A stretch of DNA of 64,000 bases from Cobetia sp. L2A1 (GTDB lineage: Bacteria; Pseudomonadota; Gammaproteobacteria; Pseudomonadales; Halomonadaceae). Below are positions 47,608 through 56,071 of the stretch, piece by piece. The notes beneath the pieces are model-generated. The model saw only the letters and a list, made by a program, of their open reading frames with translations. It did not search any database and was not told where the DNA came from. Position 1 is the stretch's first letter. Each line of letters starts with the position of its first letter. Location of the stretch: contig NZ_CP047025.1 in the NCBI RefSeq assembly GCF_009796845.1, positions 992,001-1,056,000 on the forward strand. The letters are read 5' to 3'. A program made the translations under genes and the position numbers.

Positions 47608-48978
47608 ATGATGTCGAATCAAGAACAAGGCCGACGGCGCACGTCACGTGCTGAATCATCGTCGACGGAATCGTTATCTGGCGACTCATTCACGGACGAG
47701 CCGTCGCAACCAGCGCCGGATAGCGTCATGAATCGGATGCTGGGTCGTGTGCGACGGGGCGGTCGACGTCTGATGCGTCTGACACTGGTGTCCACCTGTT
47801 TGATGCTGGTGATGGAAGTCAGTGGAGTGTCGACGGCCAGTGCGGCGATGCGAGTCTCCGCTGAGGTCGCCGGCCAGTTACGTACCTTGCAGTCGCGTCT
47901 GGAAGACGGTGATTACGATGAGGTGGGCGAGCGTGCCGAGCACGAGGCCAAGCGCCAACGTGGCGAGGTGCGGGCGTTATACCTCTCACTGGCGGCCAGC
48001 GCGCGTGCACGGCAGGGCGATCAGGCACAGGCGGCCCGCTTGTACGGTGAAGCCCGTCGTTTACCGGGTGTTGATGCCACGCAGGCCCGTGAGTGGTTAC
48101 GTCGTGAAGCAATGCTACGGCTACGTGCCGGCGAGCAGGAAGGCGGCACGGCGCGCCTCGCGGAGTATCTGCATGGCGGCTCGGCCAGCGCTGATGATCT
48201 GTGGCTCGCCGTGAGTCTTGAGGCTAACCGTGGTCAGTGGACACGTGCAGAAGACTGGTTGGAGCGCGCCAGCAAGGCGAGTGCTCCATCAGGTGATCGA
48301 GTGCAGCTGGCAGTCAGCATTTACCAGCAGACGGGTCGTCATGCTGCCGCAGTGGCACTGGTCGAGCAGACATTGAATGAGAAAGGCCAGGCTGGCGCGC
48401 AAGATGTCGAAGACTGGCAACATGCCGTAGCGCTATACCAGCGCCTCAATCAGAATACGCGCGCTGCCAGTACCTGGGAGGCCGCATGGGCCGCGGGAAT
48501 CGCCAGAGGTCATGATGCCTACTTGCAGCGGATCGACCTTCAGTTGGCCGCAGGCGCTCCCGCGCGTGCAGCAGAATTGATGGAAGCGGGTCTTGCCAAG
48601 GCGGCGGGCCGCGATGGTGAACCCCTGCTGGAGGACACGCCGGCGTTGCGTCGTCAGCTGGCGCAGGCCTGGACGGCTGCGCGCGACATTGATCACTCTC
48701 TGGCAGCGTGGGCAGTCGTGTCTGAGCAGAGTGGCGCGCTGGAAGATGCGCGCCAGTACGCCGAACTCGCCTATGACTGGGGGCGTTGGAATGTGGCCAG
48801 TGATGCCTTGGTCAGTGCTGGTGAACGAGGAGATGATTCAGCCCGCCATTGGCTGCTGTCTGGCGTGGTCGCCAACCAGCTCGAGCAGTTCGATCCCGCA
48901 CGCGATGCCTTCCAAAAAGCGCAGGAGCGAGGTGCCGAGGGCGCTGATGCCTGGTTGAAATCTGTTGCGCAGCGCTGA
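47608..48978 (+). CDS. TPR-like lipoprotein/periplasmic protein ending the TonB2 operon
   Basis: 456 residues of mostly alpha-helical repeats resembling TPR units (RALYLSLAASARARQGDQAQAARLYGEARR, YQRLNQNTRAASTWEAAW, ARQYAELAYDWGRW). Such a protein ends the DUF3450-ttpC-exbBD-tonB cluster in Shewanella and Vibrio. The ATG at 47608 follows AAGGATATCTGC. It leaves a Ser/Arg-rich stretch of ~50 residues before the hydrophobic segment (MRLTLVSTCLMLVMEVSGVSTASA), too long for a normal signal peptide. ATG 47728 would give a standard one but has a poor SD sequence. Confidence 0.8.
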   Translation: MMSNQEQGRRRTSRAESSSTESLSGDSFTDEPSQPAPDSVMNRMLGRVRRGGRRLMRLTLVSTCLMLVMEVSGVSTASAAMRVSAEVAGQLRTLQSRLEDGDYDEVGERAEHEAKRQRGEVRALYLSLAASARARQGDQAQAARLYGEARRLPGVDATQAREWLRREAMLRLRAGEQEGGTARLAEYLHGGSASADDLWLAVSLEANRGQWTRAEDWLERASKASAPSGDRVQLAVSIYQQTGRHAAAVALVEQTLNEKGQAGAQDVEDWQHAVALYQRLNQNTRAASTWEAAWAAGIARGHDAYLQRIDLQLAAGAPARAAELMEAGLAKAAGRDGEPLLEDTPALRRQLAQAWTAARDIDHSLAAWAVVSEQSGALEDARQYAELAYDWGRWNVASDALVSAGERGDDSARHWLLSGVVANQLEQFDPARDAFQKAQERGAEGADAWLKSVAQR

Positions 48979-49036
48979 GTGTCGGCAAGTTCTGAGTGTC
49001 GATAAATGCTGAATTCCAGACGGCAGCCTCACTAAA

Positions 49037-49092
49037 ACGACAACGCCGTCTTCCCTTATCGTCAAGTTGACGGGGGAAGGCGGCGTTGTCGT
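49037..49092. terminator. Bidirectional terminator between the TonB2 operon and xthA
   Basis: Inverted repeat of 19 bases with one wobble position (49037-49055 and 49074-49092), with a second small hairpin (CGTCAA/TTGACG) in its loop. The core ACGACAACGCCG is shared with the hairpin after the ETF-QO gene. It is convergent with xthA. Confidence 0.8.
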
Positions 49093-49142
49093 GTGTGATG
49101 CAGTGGTTAACGTGGCTGACTCATCAGCGTTCAGTTCACGTC

Positions 49143-49958
49143 TCAGGCACCGATGTCTGTCCACACTGGCGCGTGGTCTGATGGCTTTTCCATGCCACGC
49201 AGCGCGTAGTCCACGCCTGAATCCTTGATCAGTGGCGTCAGGCCAGGACTGGTCATGATCAGGTCGATACGCAGACCGCGCTTCGGCTCGCGCTCGAACG
49301 CGCGTGACCGATAGTCGAACCAGCTGAACTGATCATCGACCTCCGGATGCACGTGTCGGAAGCTGTCGGTCAGCCCCCAGGCATAGAGACGATCCATCCA
49401 TTCGCGTTCGATTGGCTGGAAGCTGGTCTTGCCATCCCGCAGCCAGCGCTTGCGGTTAGGCTCGCCGATGCCAATGTCACGATCGCTGGCCGAAATGTTG
49501 TAATCGCCCATCACCACCACATGCTGCTCTGGGGTGTGGTCTTCTTCCAGCAAGCGGAAGAGCTGCTGATAGAAGCGCGTCTTGTAAGGAAACTTCACCG
49601 GGTGCTCGATATTCTCGCCCTGTGGGAAGTAGCCGTTGTAGACGATCAGTGGCTTGCCGTCGGGTCCTTCGATCTCGATACCGATCATGCGCTTCTGGGC
49701 ATCATCGGTATCATCGGGCATGCCGTAGTGCACTTTCTTCGGTACCTGACGGGACAGCATGGCGACGCCGTAGTGACCTTTCTGACCGTGCCAGACAACG
49801 TGGTAACCCAGCGCCTCAATGTGCGCATGCGGAAACTCGCTGTCCTGTACCTTGGTTTCCTGCAGCCCAATGACCTCGGGTTCATGAGTCTCGATCAGCG
49901 CTTCAAGCTGATGCGGACGCGCACGAATGCCATTGATGTTGAAGGAGATCAGGCGCAT
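49143..49958 (-). CDS. xthA: Exodeoxyribonuclease III
   Basis: AP endonuclease and 3'-5' exonuclease of base-excision repair, 271 residues. The EEP fold motifs appear in order: MRLISFNINGIRARPHQLEAL, GLQETKVQDSEFP (metal Glu), YGVAMLS, VVMGDYNISASDRDIG (Asp and Asn), and SDHAPVWTD (catalytic His). The ATG overlaps the stop of the small basic gene upstream, so both are one transcript. Confidence 0.94.
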   Translation of the reverse strand: MRLISFNINGIRARPHQLEALIETHEPEVIGLQETKVQDSEFPHAHIEALGYHVVWHGQKGHYGVAMLSRQVPKKVHYGMPDDTDDAQKRMIGIEIEGPDGKPLIVYNGYFPQGENIEHPVKFPYKTRFYQQLFRLLEEDHTPEQHVVVMGDYNISASDRDIGIGEPNRKRWLRDGKTSFQPIEREWMDRLYAWGLTDSFRHVHPEVDDQFSWFDYRSRAFEREPKRGLRIDLIMTSPGLTPLIKDSGVDYALRGMEKPSDHAPVWTDIGA

Positions 49959-50224
49959 TACTGCTCGCCTCCGCCATCATTCTTCGGGGAGCTGTCCTGC
50001 GCTGCGGGAGCATCGGGGTGAAGCTGTAGCAACGGCGCTGCCTTCATTCGCTCCAGCTTGGCAGCAGCCTGGGTCTTGCGCTGATCTTTTTTCTTGGAAA
50101 CGTAGCGCGGGCCAGAATGCACCTGATCCGGGTTCTCTGCGCGCCATTTCTTGTAGTCCTTGCGGCGACCAGTACGAATCTGCACCTTGTCGGCGATGGA
50201 GCGTGTCTTCTTTCTGCGTGTCAT
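49958..50224 (-). CDS. Small basic hypothetical protein upstream of xthA
   Basis: 88 residues, strongly basic: MTRRKKTRSIADKVQIRTG, then RRKDYKKWRAENPDQ and KKKDQRKTQAAAKLERMK, with an acidic/Pro tail PAAQDSSPKNDGGG. I do not recognise the family. The ATG at 50224 follows CAGGACAGCAGCAG. Its stop overlaps the xthA start codon, so it is translated with a DNA-repair nuclease. The charge suggests nucleic-acid binding, which is inference. An earlier start at 50302 would add a poor Arg/Cys-rich stretch. Confidence 0.7.
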   Translation of the reverse strand: MTRRKKTRSIADKVQIRTGRRKDYKKWRAENPDQVHSGPRYVSKKKDQRKTQAAAKLERMKAAPLLQLHPDAPAAQDSSPKNDGGGEQ

Positions 50225-50441
50225 CTGCTGCTGTCCTGTTCGGTGTCGGCAGTCGCCAGCCTTGAGTCGCACGGCAAGGCCGCGGCACGCGGGCAACCGC
50301 ATCAGTTGACAGGCATTCTATCAGCCTGCATGGGGCGCATGCCATGAGCGCTGTGATACGTCTGTCTCGGCCCTGACGGGCGGGGTTGCATGACACGCGT
50401 GCAGCAGGACGTATGCATGGGGCGCGAAGAGCGTATTCTAC

Positions 50442-50450
50442 TGGTACAAT
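50442..50450 (+). promoter_or_regulatory. Extended -10 promoter candidate of the DEAD-box gene
   Basis: TGGTACAAT is an extended -10 (TGnTACAAT). The -35 position (50422-50427) holds GCGCGA, which is no match, as allowed for extended -10 promoters. No other equally good -10 is seen in the following 500 bases. Confidence 0.45.
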
Positions 50451-50991
50451 GTGGCGGTGTTACCATCGTTGACCGTGGGCGACGCTCGCGACTGGCTGCA
50501 GGATCCGGGGTCTGCCTTGCTTGAATATGCTCTCTGGAGCATGACTCAAAGGGCATCTTCACAGGACGCGCCATCGTCGTAGTCGTTCCCCGCACCGTAC
50601 TGCCAGGTAACCCTAGCGTGATGTGCCGTTGCACAGCCCCGCCGGCTACCTGTAAAGAAAATCATTCCATCGACACGCAGTATTGGCCGCCCTTGTGGCG
50701 ACCCACGAGCCTGCCTGACAGCGATTTCCGGCGATGACATGTCCGGTGTCGTGTGGTCTGGCCCTCGTGGCTGACGTCCGCTTCGGACCCCTGCCGAACA
50801 CTCGGGCAGGAGGATTCCGGATGCGTGAATCCGCGCAATACAGGTGAGAGCATCTGCCTATTTCTGCACCCGAGGCCTGCGTGGCCTCGGAGACGCCCGC
50901 TTCTGGCGGTGCCCGCAGGGTTATGCATGGTGGCTCCCAGCTCGGCAAAGGCGCATGCAGGCCATGATAATGGTTCATAAAGGACCGCTAC

Positions 50992-51072
50992 ATGACGTAT
51001 CAGCATGACGAACCAGTCGAGTGTGGCCTGTCCAGCGGGATTCCGAGAGCGGCCCGAGCCTGTCGCATATGA
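50992..51072 (+). other. Upstream open reading frame of 26 codons before the DEAD-box gene
   Basis: ATG behind AAAGGACCGCTAC, encoding MTYQHDEPVECGLSSGIPRA and six more residues (ARACRI), then TGA. It ends 22 bases before the ATG of the DEAD-box gene. It has a better SD sequence than the main gene, which has only AAGAACGG. It could act as a translated leader; whether it is expressed is unknown. Confidence 0.4.
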
Positions 51073-51094
51073 ACCCTTGAAAAGAACGGATTAC

Positions 51095-52402
51095 ATGAGC
51101 GAGACGGACCAGACCCAGCCAGCCGCTGAGCAAACTCAGCCAGAGCCGCAGGACCCGAACCAGAAATCCCGAAAGCCCAAGCGTCGTCGCCGCAAGCCGC
51201 GCCGCTCCCAGTCCAAGTGGAGTCTTGATCAGTTCCAGGTAGCCCCTGCAGCGGGTCAGTGGCGCTTCCACGATTTCGATCTGCCGTTGCCGCTGATGCG
51301 TGCCATCCAGAAAGCCGGCTTCGAATATTGCACCCCGATTCAAGCCCAGACCTTCGAGAAGGCGCTATTGGGCGGTGATGTGGTCGGTCGCGCTCAAACA
51401 GGCAGCGGCAAGACAGCTGCCTTCCTGATTGCCACGCTCGCCTATTTCCTTGAGGAAAAGGCTCCAGAGGGCCAGAAGCCGGGCGCTCCGCGTGCAGTCA
51501 TCATCGCGCCGACTCGTGAGCTTGCGTTGCAGATAGAAAAGGACGCCAAGGCGTTCTCCGAATTTGCACGCATCTCTGTGGCATGTGTCGTCGGTGGCAT
51601 GGACTACCAGAAGCAGCGCGAGCGCCTCGAACGCAAGGTTGATCTGTTGGTCGCCACGCCAGGCCGTTTGCTTGATTTCCATACCAAGCGCGATGTCGAT
51701 CTCTCCGAGACCGAAGTGCTGATACTGGACGAAGCGGATCGCATGTTGTCGATGGGCTTCATTCCTGACGTCAAGCGCATCATCCGTGCGACGCCGAAGC
51801 CGGAAGAGCGTCAGACACTGCTATTCTCCGCCGAGCTGTCATCTGACGTGCTGGGTCTGGCTGAGCTGTGGACTCACAAGGCCGCGCAGGTTGAGGTTGA
51901 ACACGAAGCCTCTTCCACCATGGCTGCGGGCGACAGCGGCACTGTGCACGGCTATACCGTCAGCGATGATGACAAGCTGCGTCTGCTGATCAATCTCGTC
52001 AAGCAGGCAGAGATGGAGCGCGTGGTGGTCTTCGGAAATACCCGTAATCTGGTACGTCGTATCGATGCTGGCTTGCGAGATGCCGGTGTTGAGGTCGGCC
52101 TGATGTCGGGTGCCGAATCCCAGGCAGCGCGTCTGGAGGCACAGGATGCCTTCCGTAATGGCAAGCTCAAGGTGCTGGTGGTCAGCGATGTTGCAGGCCG
52201 TGGCCTGCCGCTGGAAGATGCGACCCACGTGGTCAACTTCACGCTGCCGGAAGTGCCGGAAGATTACGTGCACCGTGCTAGCGGCAGTGATGTGACCTTG
52301 ATCAACTTCATCGGCGAGGAAGATGTCTTTTCTCTGCCGGAGATTGAGGATTACATTCAGGAAGCGCTGCCGCGTGAAACACCGCCACAAGGCCTTCTCT
52401 AG
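51095..52402 (+). CDS. RhlB-like DEAD-box RNA helicase with degenerate motifs III and VI
   Basis: 435 residues. A Lys/Arg-rich N-terminal tail (residues 1-50) precedes the RhlB-type Q region RFHDFDLPLPLMRAIQ...YCTPIQ, Walker A AQTGSGKTAAF, Ia APTRELALQI, Ib TPGRLLDF and II DEAD (residues 212-215). Motif III is SAE (residues 245-247) instead of SAT, motif V reads SDVAGRGL, and motif VI is reduced to YVHRASGSDVTL: the GRTGR part is missing. The rest follows RhlB closely, so this is no frameshift. RhlB normally binds RNase E. ATP turnover may be impaired. Confidence 0.88.
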   Translation: MSETDQTQPAAEQTQPEPQDPNQKSRKPKRRRRKPRRSQSKWSLDQFQVAPAAGQWRFHDFDLPLPLMRAIQKAGFEYCTPIQAQTFEKALLGGDVVGRAQTGSGKTAAFLIATLAYFLEEKAPEGQKPGAPRAVIIAPTRELALQIEKDAKAFSEFARISVACVVGGMDYQKQRERLERKVDLLVATPGRLLDFHTKRDVDLSETEVLILDEADRMLSMGFIPDVKRIIRATPKPEERQTLLFSAELSSDVLGLAELWTHKAAQVEVEHEASSTMAAGDSGTVHGYTVSDDDKLRLLINLVKQAEMERVVVFGNTRNLVRRIDAGLRDAGVEVGLMSGAESQAARLEAQDAFRNGKLKVLVVSDVAGRGLPLEDATHVVNFTLPEVPEDYVHRASGSDVTLINFIGEEDVFSLPEIEDYIQEALPRETPPQGLL

Positions 52403-52514
52403 GCTCGGCTTCACGCGTTGGTCTGTACTCTGAATCACGTTCGGCTCCAGAGCTGATGTAGTCAGACGCGATCATCGGCAAGTACAGCATCACGTTGTAG
52501 TAGTACCAGGCAAT

Positions 52515-52552
52515 GCAAGACGGCGGACAGCTTTGGCTGTCCGCCGTCTTGC
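52515..52552. terminator. Perfect hairpin between the DEAD-box gene and dinG
   Basis: 17-base perfect inverted repeat (52515-52531 and 52536-52552), loop TTTG, core ACGGCGGACAGC. No T-tract follows, so it may be a weak terminator or a protein-binding or processing site. It excludes the ATG at 52513 as a dinG start. Confidence 0.65.
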
Positions 52553-52602
52553 GCTCGGGGTTATCCGTCAGGTTGACCGCTGGGGTGAAGGAGAGACATG
52601 CA

Positions 52603-54741
52603 ATGCTGGAAGACAGCCTCAAGGGCGAGATTCAGACAGCTTATCGCAAGCTGCTCGAAGGGCTTGAGCTGACGCCGCGCTATGGGCAGCGGCTGATGAT
52701 CGCCGAGATCGCGCGCACGCTGGGCAACATCGAGCAGAATGCGGAAGGCTATCGCCTCGGCAATGAGCATGTGTGCGTGTTGGAGGCCGGTACCGGAACC
52801 GGCAAGACGCTGGCGTATCTGCTCTCGGCATTGCCGGTCGCCAAGGCGCGCGGCAAGCGTCTGGTCGTCTCTACCGCGACCATCGCGCTGCAAGAGCAGG
52901 TCATGCATCAGGATCTACCGGCGCTCAAGAAGCACTCTGGGCTAAGTTTCGACTTTGCACTTGCCAAGGGACGGCGCCGCTACCTGTGTGTACAGAAGCT
53001 GGATCAAGCGCTTGAGGGGGTCGAAGACAATCCGACGATGGCGTTGTTCGAGCGCGACATGATTGCCAGCGACGGCGGAGGCTTTGTCGAGCTTGCCGGC
53101 AAGATGGCGGAGGACTATGCCAGTGGTGAGTGGGCGGGGGATCGCGATAGTTGGCCGCTGGAGGTGGAGGACCGCGACTGGGCACGCCTGACCACGGACC
53201 ATCGTCAGTGCACCAATCGTCGCTGCAGCCACTTCTCGGCGTGTGCCTTCTTTCGGGCGCGTCGTCAGCTGGAACAGGCTGACATCATCGTGGCCAATCA
53301 CGACCTGGTGCTGGCGGATCTCTCGTTGGGAGGTGGGTTGGTACTGCCATCGCCGAGCGACTGTATCTACGTCTTCGATGAGGCGCATCACCTGCCAGAC
53401 AAGGCGCTGAATCACTTCCATCACCGCACGCCGATCAACCAGACGTTGCGGTGGCTGGGCAATCTCAAGAAATCGCTGACCGAGCTCAATGCCGGACTCG
53501 GCAGCCAGCCGACGATTGGACGTCTGTTGGCGCGTATGCCAGAGCTGCTTGCTGACATCGAACCGCGTCTCGGTGAGGTGTTTGCGCTGGGGCATCAGTT
53601 GGCCGATCTTCCCAGCGGAGCGGGCGACGATGCGACCAATCATCGTTTTGAGCGAGGCCAGGCACCCGAGGCGCTTAGAGAGTTGGGCCACAACCTGCTC
53701 AAGGGCTTCGCGGAATTGTCGCGGGCACTGGAGCAGATCGCCGATATCCTGCGCGAGAGCCTTGATCCCGAGAAAGCGACGGGGTTGCCGAAAGAGAATG
53801 CCGAAGATTGGTTGCCACTGGTGGCCTTGCTGCATGGGCGTGCGCTGGAAGCCCATGCCTTATGGGAGGCGATCGGCCTGACGGATCCGCCTGGCAATCC
53901 GCCGCAGGCACGTTGGCTGACGTTTGAGCGCTTCAATGGCGAGCCGGAAATGACGGTCTCGGCGAGCCCTGTGTCGGCTGCTGAAACGCTGGCACGGCAT
54001 CTGTGGGGTGCTTGTTTCGGGGCGGTGTTGACCTCGGCGACACTGACGGCGCTCAATCGCTTCGAGCGCTTGCAGGAACAGGCAGGCCTCGCCAATCGCT
54101 ATCGCTATCAGCGCTTGCCCAGCCCGTTTGATTACAGCAAGGCGGTATTGTCGATTCCGCGAGAAGCGGTAGAGCCAAGCCCGCCCGGCCCGCATGAGCA
54201 GGCGATCATCGACTTCGTCAACGCGCTGGATGTGCGCGAAGCGGTATTGGTGTTGTTCAGCTCGCGCAAGCAGCTGGCGGCGGTCAGCAAGGGGATGGAT
54301 GCCCAGACGCGCAAGCGTGTCCTGGCGCAGAGTCGTCTGCCCAAGCATGAGCTGCTCAGTCAGCACCGCAAGGCCGTGGACTCGGGGCAGGGCAGTATCA
54401 TCTTCGGGCTGGCGAGCTTTGCCGAGGGGATCGATCTGCCGGGCAAGTACCTGACCCACGTGGTGATCACGCGACTGCCGTTTGCGGTGCCGGATGACCC
54501 CGTTGGCGCGACACTCGCTGAGTGGATCGAGTCGCGAGGCGGCAATCCCTTCATGCACATCGCAGTGCCGGATGTCTCCATCAAGCTGGTACAGGCGTGT
54601 GGGCGCTTGATTCGCAAGGAGGCAGATGAAGGACGGATCACGATTCTTGATCGACGTATCCTGACCAAGCGTTATGGTCAGCAGCTGATTGATGCGCTGC
54701 CGCCCTTTGTGCGTGAGATTGATGGTGTGCGCCAAGGATAG
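52603..54741 (+). CDS. dinG: ATP-dependent DNA helicase DinG
   Basis: 5'-3' superfamily 2 helicase that unwinds R-loops and damaged forks. 712 residues against 716 in E. coli. Motifs: Walker A EAGTGTGKTLAYLLSAL, the iron-sulfur domain with Cys in RRYLCVQKLD and CTNRRCSHFSAC, DEAH box FDEAHHLPDKAL, motif III TSATLTALNRF, and the C-terminal GLASFAEGIDLPGKYL and QACGRLIRKEADEGRI. The start follows AAGGAGAGACATGCA. No LexA box is evident just upstream, although E. coli dinG is SOS-controlled. Confidence 0.94.
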   Translation: MLEDSLKGEIQTAYRKLLEGLELTPRYGQRLMIAEIARTLGNIEQNAEGYRLGNEHVCVLEAGTGTGKTLAYLLSALPVAKARGKRLVVSTATIALQEQVMHQDLPALKKHSGLSFDFALAKGRRRYLCVQKLDQALEGVEDNPTMALFERDMIASDGGGFVELAGKMAEDYASGEWAGDRDSWPLEVEDRDWARLTTDHRQCTNRRCSHFSACAFFRARRQLEQADIIVANHDLVLADLSLGGGLVLPSPSDCIYVFDEAHHLPDKALNHFHHRTPINQTLRWLGNLKKSLTELNAGLGSQPTIGRLLARMPELLADIEPRLGEVFALGHQLADLPSGAGDDATNHRFERGQAPEALRELGHNLLKGFAELSRALEQIADILRESLDPEKATGLPKENAEDWLPLVALLHGRALEAHALWEAIGLTDPPGNPPQARWLTFERFNGEPEMTVSASPVSAAETLARHLWGACFGAVLTSATLTALNRFERLQEQAGLANRYRYQRLPSPFDYSKAVLSIPREAVEPSPPGPHEQAIIDFVNALDVREAVLVLFSSRKQLAAVSKGMDAQTRKRVLAQSRLPKHELLSQHRKAVDSGQGSIIFGLASFAEGIDLPGKYLTHVVITRLPFAVPDDPVGATLAEWIESRGGNPFMHIAVPDVSIKLVQACGRLIRKEADEGRITILDRRILTKRYGQQLIDALPPFVREIDGVRQG

Positions 54742-54830
54742 TCTCAGCTCCGCTGGCCGGTCTTTCAGTCAGTAATGTCTTGCGGTTCAGTCAGTGGTGT
54801 CTTGCAATGAGAGGCATAGTGGCTGCCATG

Positions 54831-54861
54831 AAAAAGCCCCGCCATATGGCGGGGCTTTTTT
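54831..54861. terminator. Bidirectional terminator between dinG and the DAHP synthase gene
   Basis: Inverted repeat AAAAAGCCCCGCC / GGCGGGGCTTTTT (54831-54843 and 54848-54860), loop ATAT, followed by T. Nearly the same stem as the terminator after sseA. Confidence 0.92.
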
Positions 54862-54883
54862 GACACCTGATTCCGGTGAGGGA

Positions 54884-55975
54884 TCAGGCCTCGGCGGACT
54901 GCTCCAGGCGTGTGCGCAGCACATCCTTGAGCTTGGCATCCATTGTCTTGAAGGTAGTCTCGGTCGTCGCCCAGTCGATACAGGCATCGGTAATGGAGAC
55001 ACCGTATTCCATCTTGCTGCGGTCGGCGTTGATCTTCTGTGCGCCCCAGTTGATATGGGACTCGACCATCAGGCCCATGATGGAGCGGTTACCCTCGAGT
55101 ATTTGCTGGGTGACATTCTCCAGTACCAGTGGCTGCAAGCCCGGGTCCTTGTTGGAATTGGCGTGCGAGCAATCGACCATCAGGTTGATGGTGGCGACGC
55201 CTGCCTTGGTCAGCTCCTGCTCGGCCAGTGCGACGCTGACGCTGTCGTAGTTGGGCTTGCCGTTGCCGCCACGCAGCACGACATGGCCGTAAGCGTTGCC
55301 ACGGGTGCGGATGATTGCCACCTGACCCGCCTGGTTGATGCCGAGGAAGTTGTGGCCGTGTGACACGGACTGCAGTGCATTGACGGCCACATCCAGCGAG
55401 CCATCGGTGCCGTTCTTGAAGCCAACCGGGCACGACAGGCCAGACGCCATCTCGCGGTGAGTCTGAGATTCTGTCGTGCGCGCACCGATGGCAGACCAGC
55501 TGATGCAGTCCTGCATGTACTGTGGGGAAATCGGATCTAGTGCTTCCGTTGCCAGCGGCAGACCCATCTCGGCCAGTTCAACCAGCAGGCCGCGCGCGAT
55601 GTGCAGACCTTCTTCGATCTCAAAGGAGTCATTGAGATGCGGGTCGTTGATCAGGCCTTTCCAACCAACGGTGGTGCGCGGTTTTTCGAAGTAGACACGC
55701 ATCACGATATAGAGGCTGTCCTTCACTTCTTCGGCCAGCACCTTGAGGCGGCGCGCGTAGTCACGGGCGGCGTCGAGATCGTGAATGGAGCAGGGGCCGA
55801 CGACGACCAGCAGACGGGGGTCTTCACCATCGAGAATACGCTGGATGGTGCGACGCCCTTCGATGACCGTGGTTTCGGCCTTTTCGGTCAGGGGGATGTC
55901 CTGCTTGAGCGCCTGCGGAGTGATCAGTACATCCTGGGACAGGACGTTGAGGTTGTTGACGTGTTGTTCTGACAT
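54884..55975 (-). CDS. 3-deoxy-7-phosphoheptulonate (DAHP) synthase, class I
   Basis: First enzyme of the shikimate pathway, condensing PEP and erythrose-4-phosphate. 363 residues of the AroF/AroG/AroH type: VVVGPCSIHDLDAARDYA, MRVYFEKPRTTVGWKGLINDP, ATEALDPISPQYMQD, WSAIGARTTESQTHREMASG and CSHANSNKDP carry PEP, metal (Cys, His, Glu, Asp) and substrate residues. The isoform and feedback specificity cannot be read safely. The start gives MSEQHVNNLNVLSQDVLI. A possible TyrR box lies about 205 bases upstream. Confidence 0.94.
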   Translation of the reverse strand: MSEQHVNNLNVLSQDVLITPQALKQDIPLTEKAETTVIEGRRTIQRILDGEDPRLLVVVGPCSIHDLDAARDYARRLKVLAEEVKDSLYIVMRVYFEKPRTTVGWKGLINDPHLNDSFEIEEGLHIARGLLVELAEMGLPLATEALDPISPQYMQDCISWSAIGARTTESQTHREMASGLSCPVGFKNGTDGSLDVAVNALQSVSHGHNFLGINQAGQVAIIRTRGNAYGHVVLRGGNGKPNYDSVSVALAEQELTKAGVATINLMVDCSHANSNKDPGLQPLVLENVTQQILEGNRSIMGLMVESHINWGAQKINADRSKMEYGVSITDACIDWATTETTFKTMDAKLKDVLRTRLEQSAEA

Positions 55976-56071
55976 GACAGTGTCCTGAGCGTTGTTCGTC
56001 TACGGTGGTAGCCATAGAGGCAGGCTGGCGTCTTGGCACCGGCCGTTGATGTATTCGCAGTATATAAGCCC

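Larger units (their letters stand above)
50225..51094. other. Long leader region of the DEAD-box gene
   Basis: 870 bases without a supported protein gene other than the small upstream reading frame at 50992-51072. An extended -10 (TGGTACAAT, 50442-50450) would start an mRNA near 50457, giving a leader of about 640 nt. Long structured leaders are known in cold-shock DEAD-box genes such as E. coli csdA/deaD; a comparable role here is inference. Confidence 0.55.
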
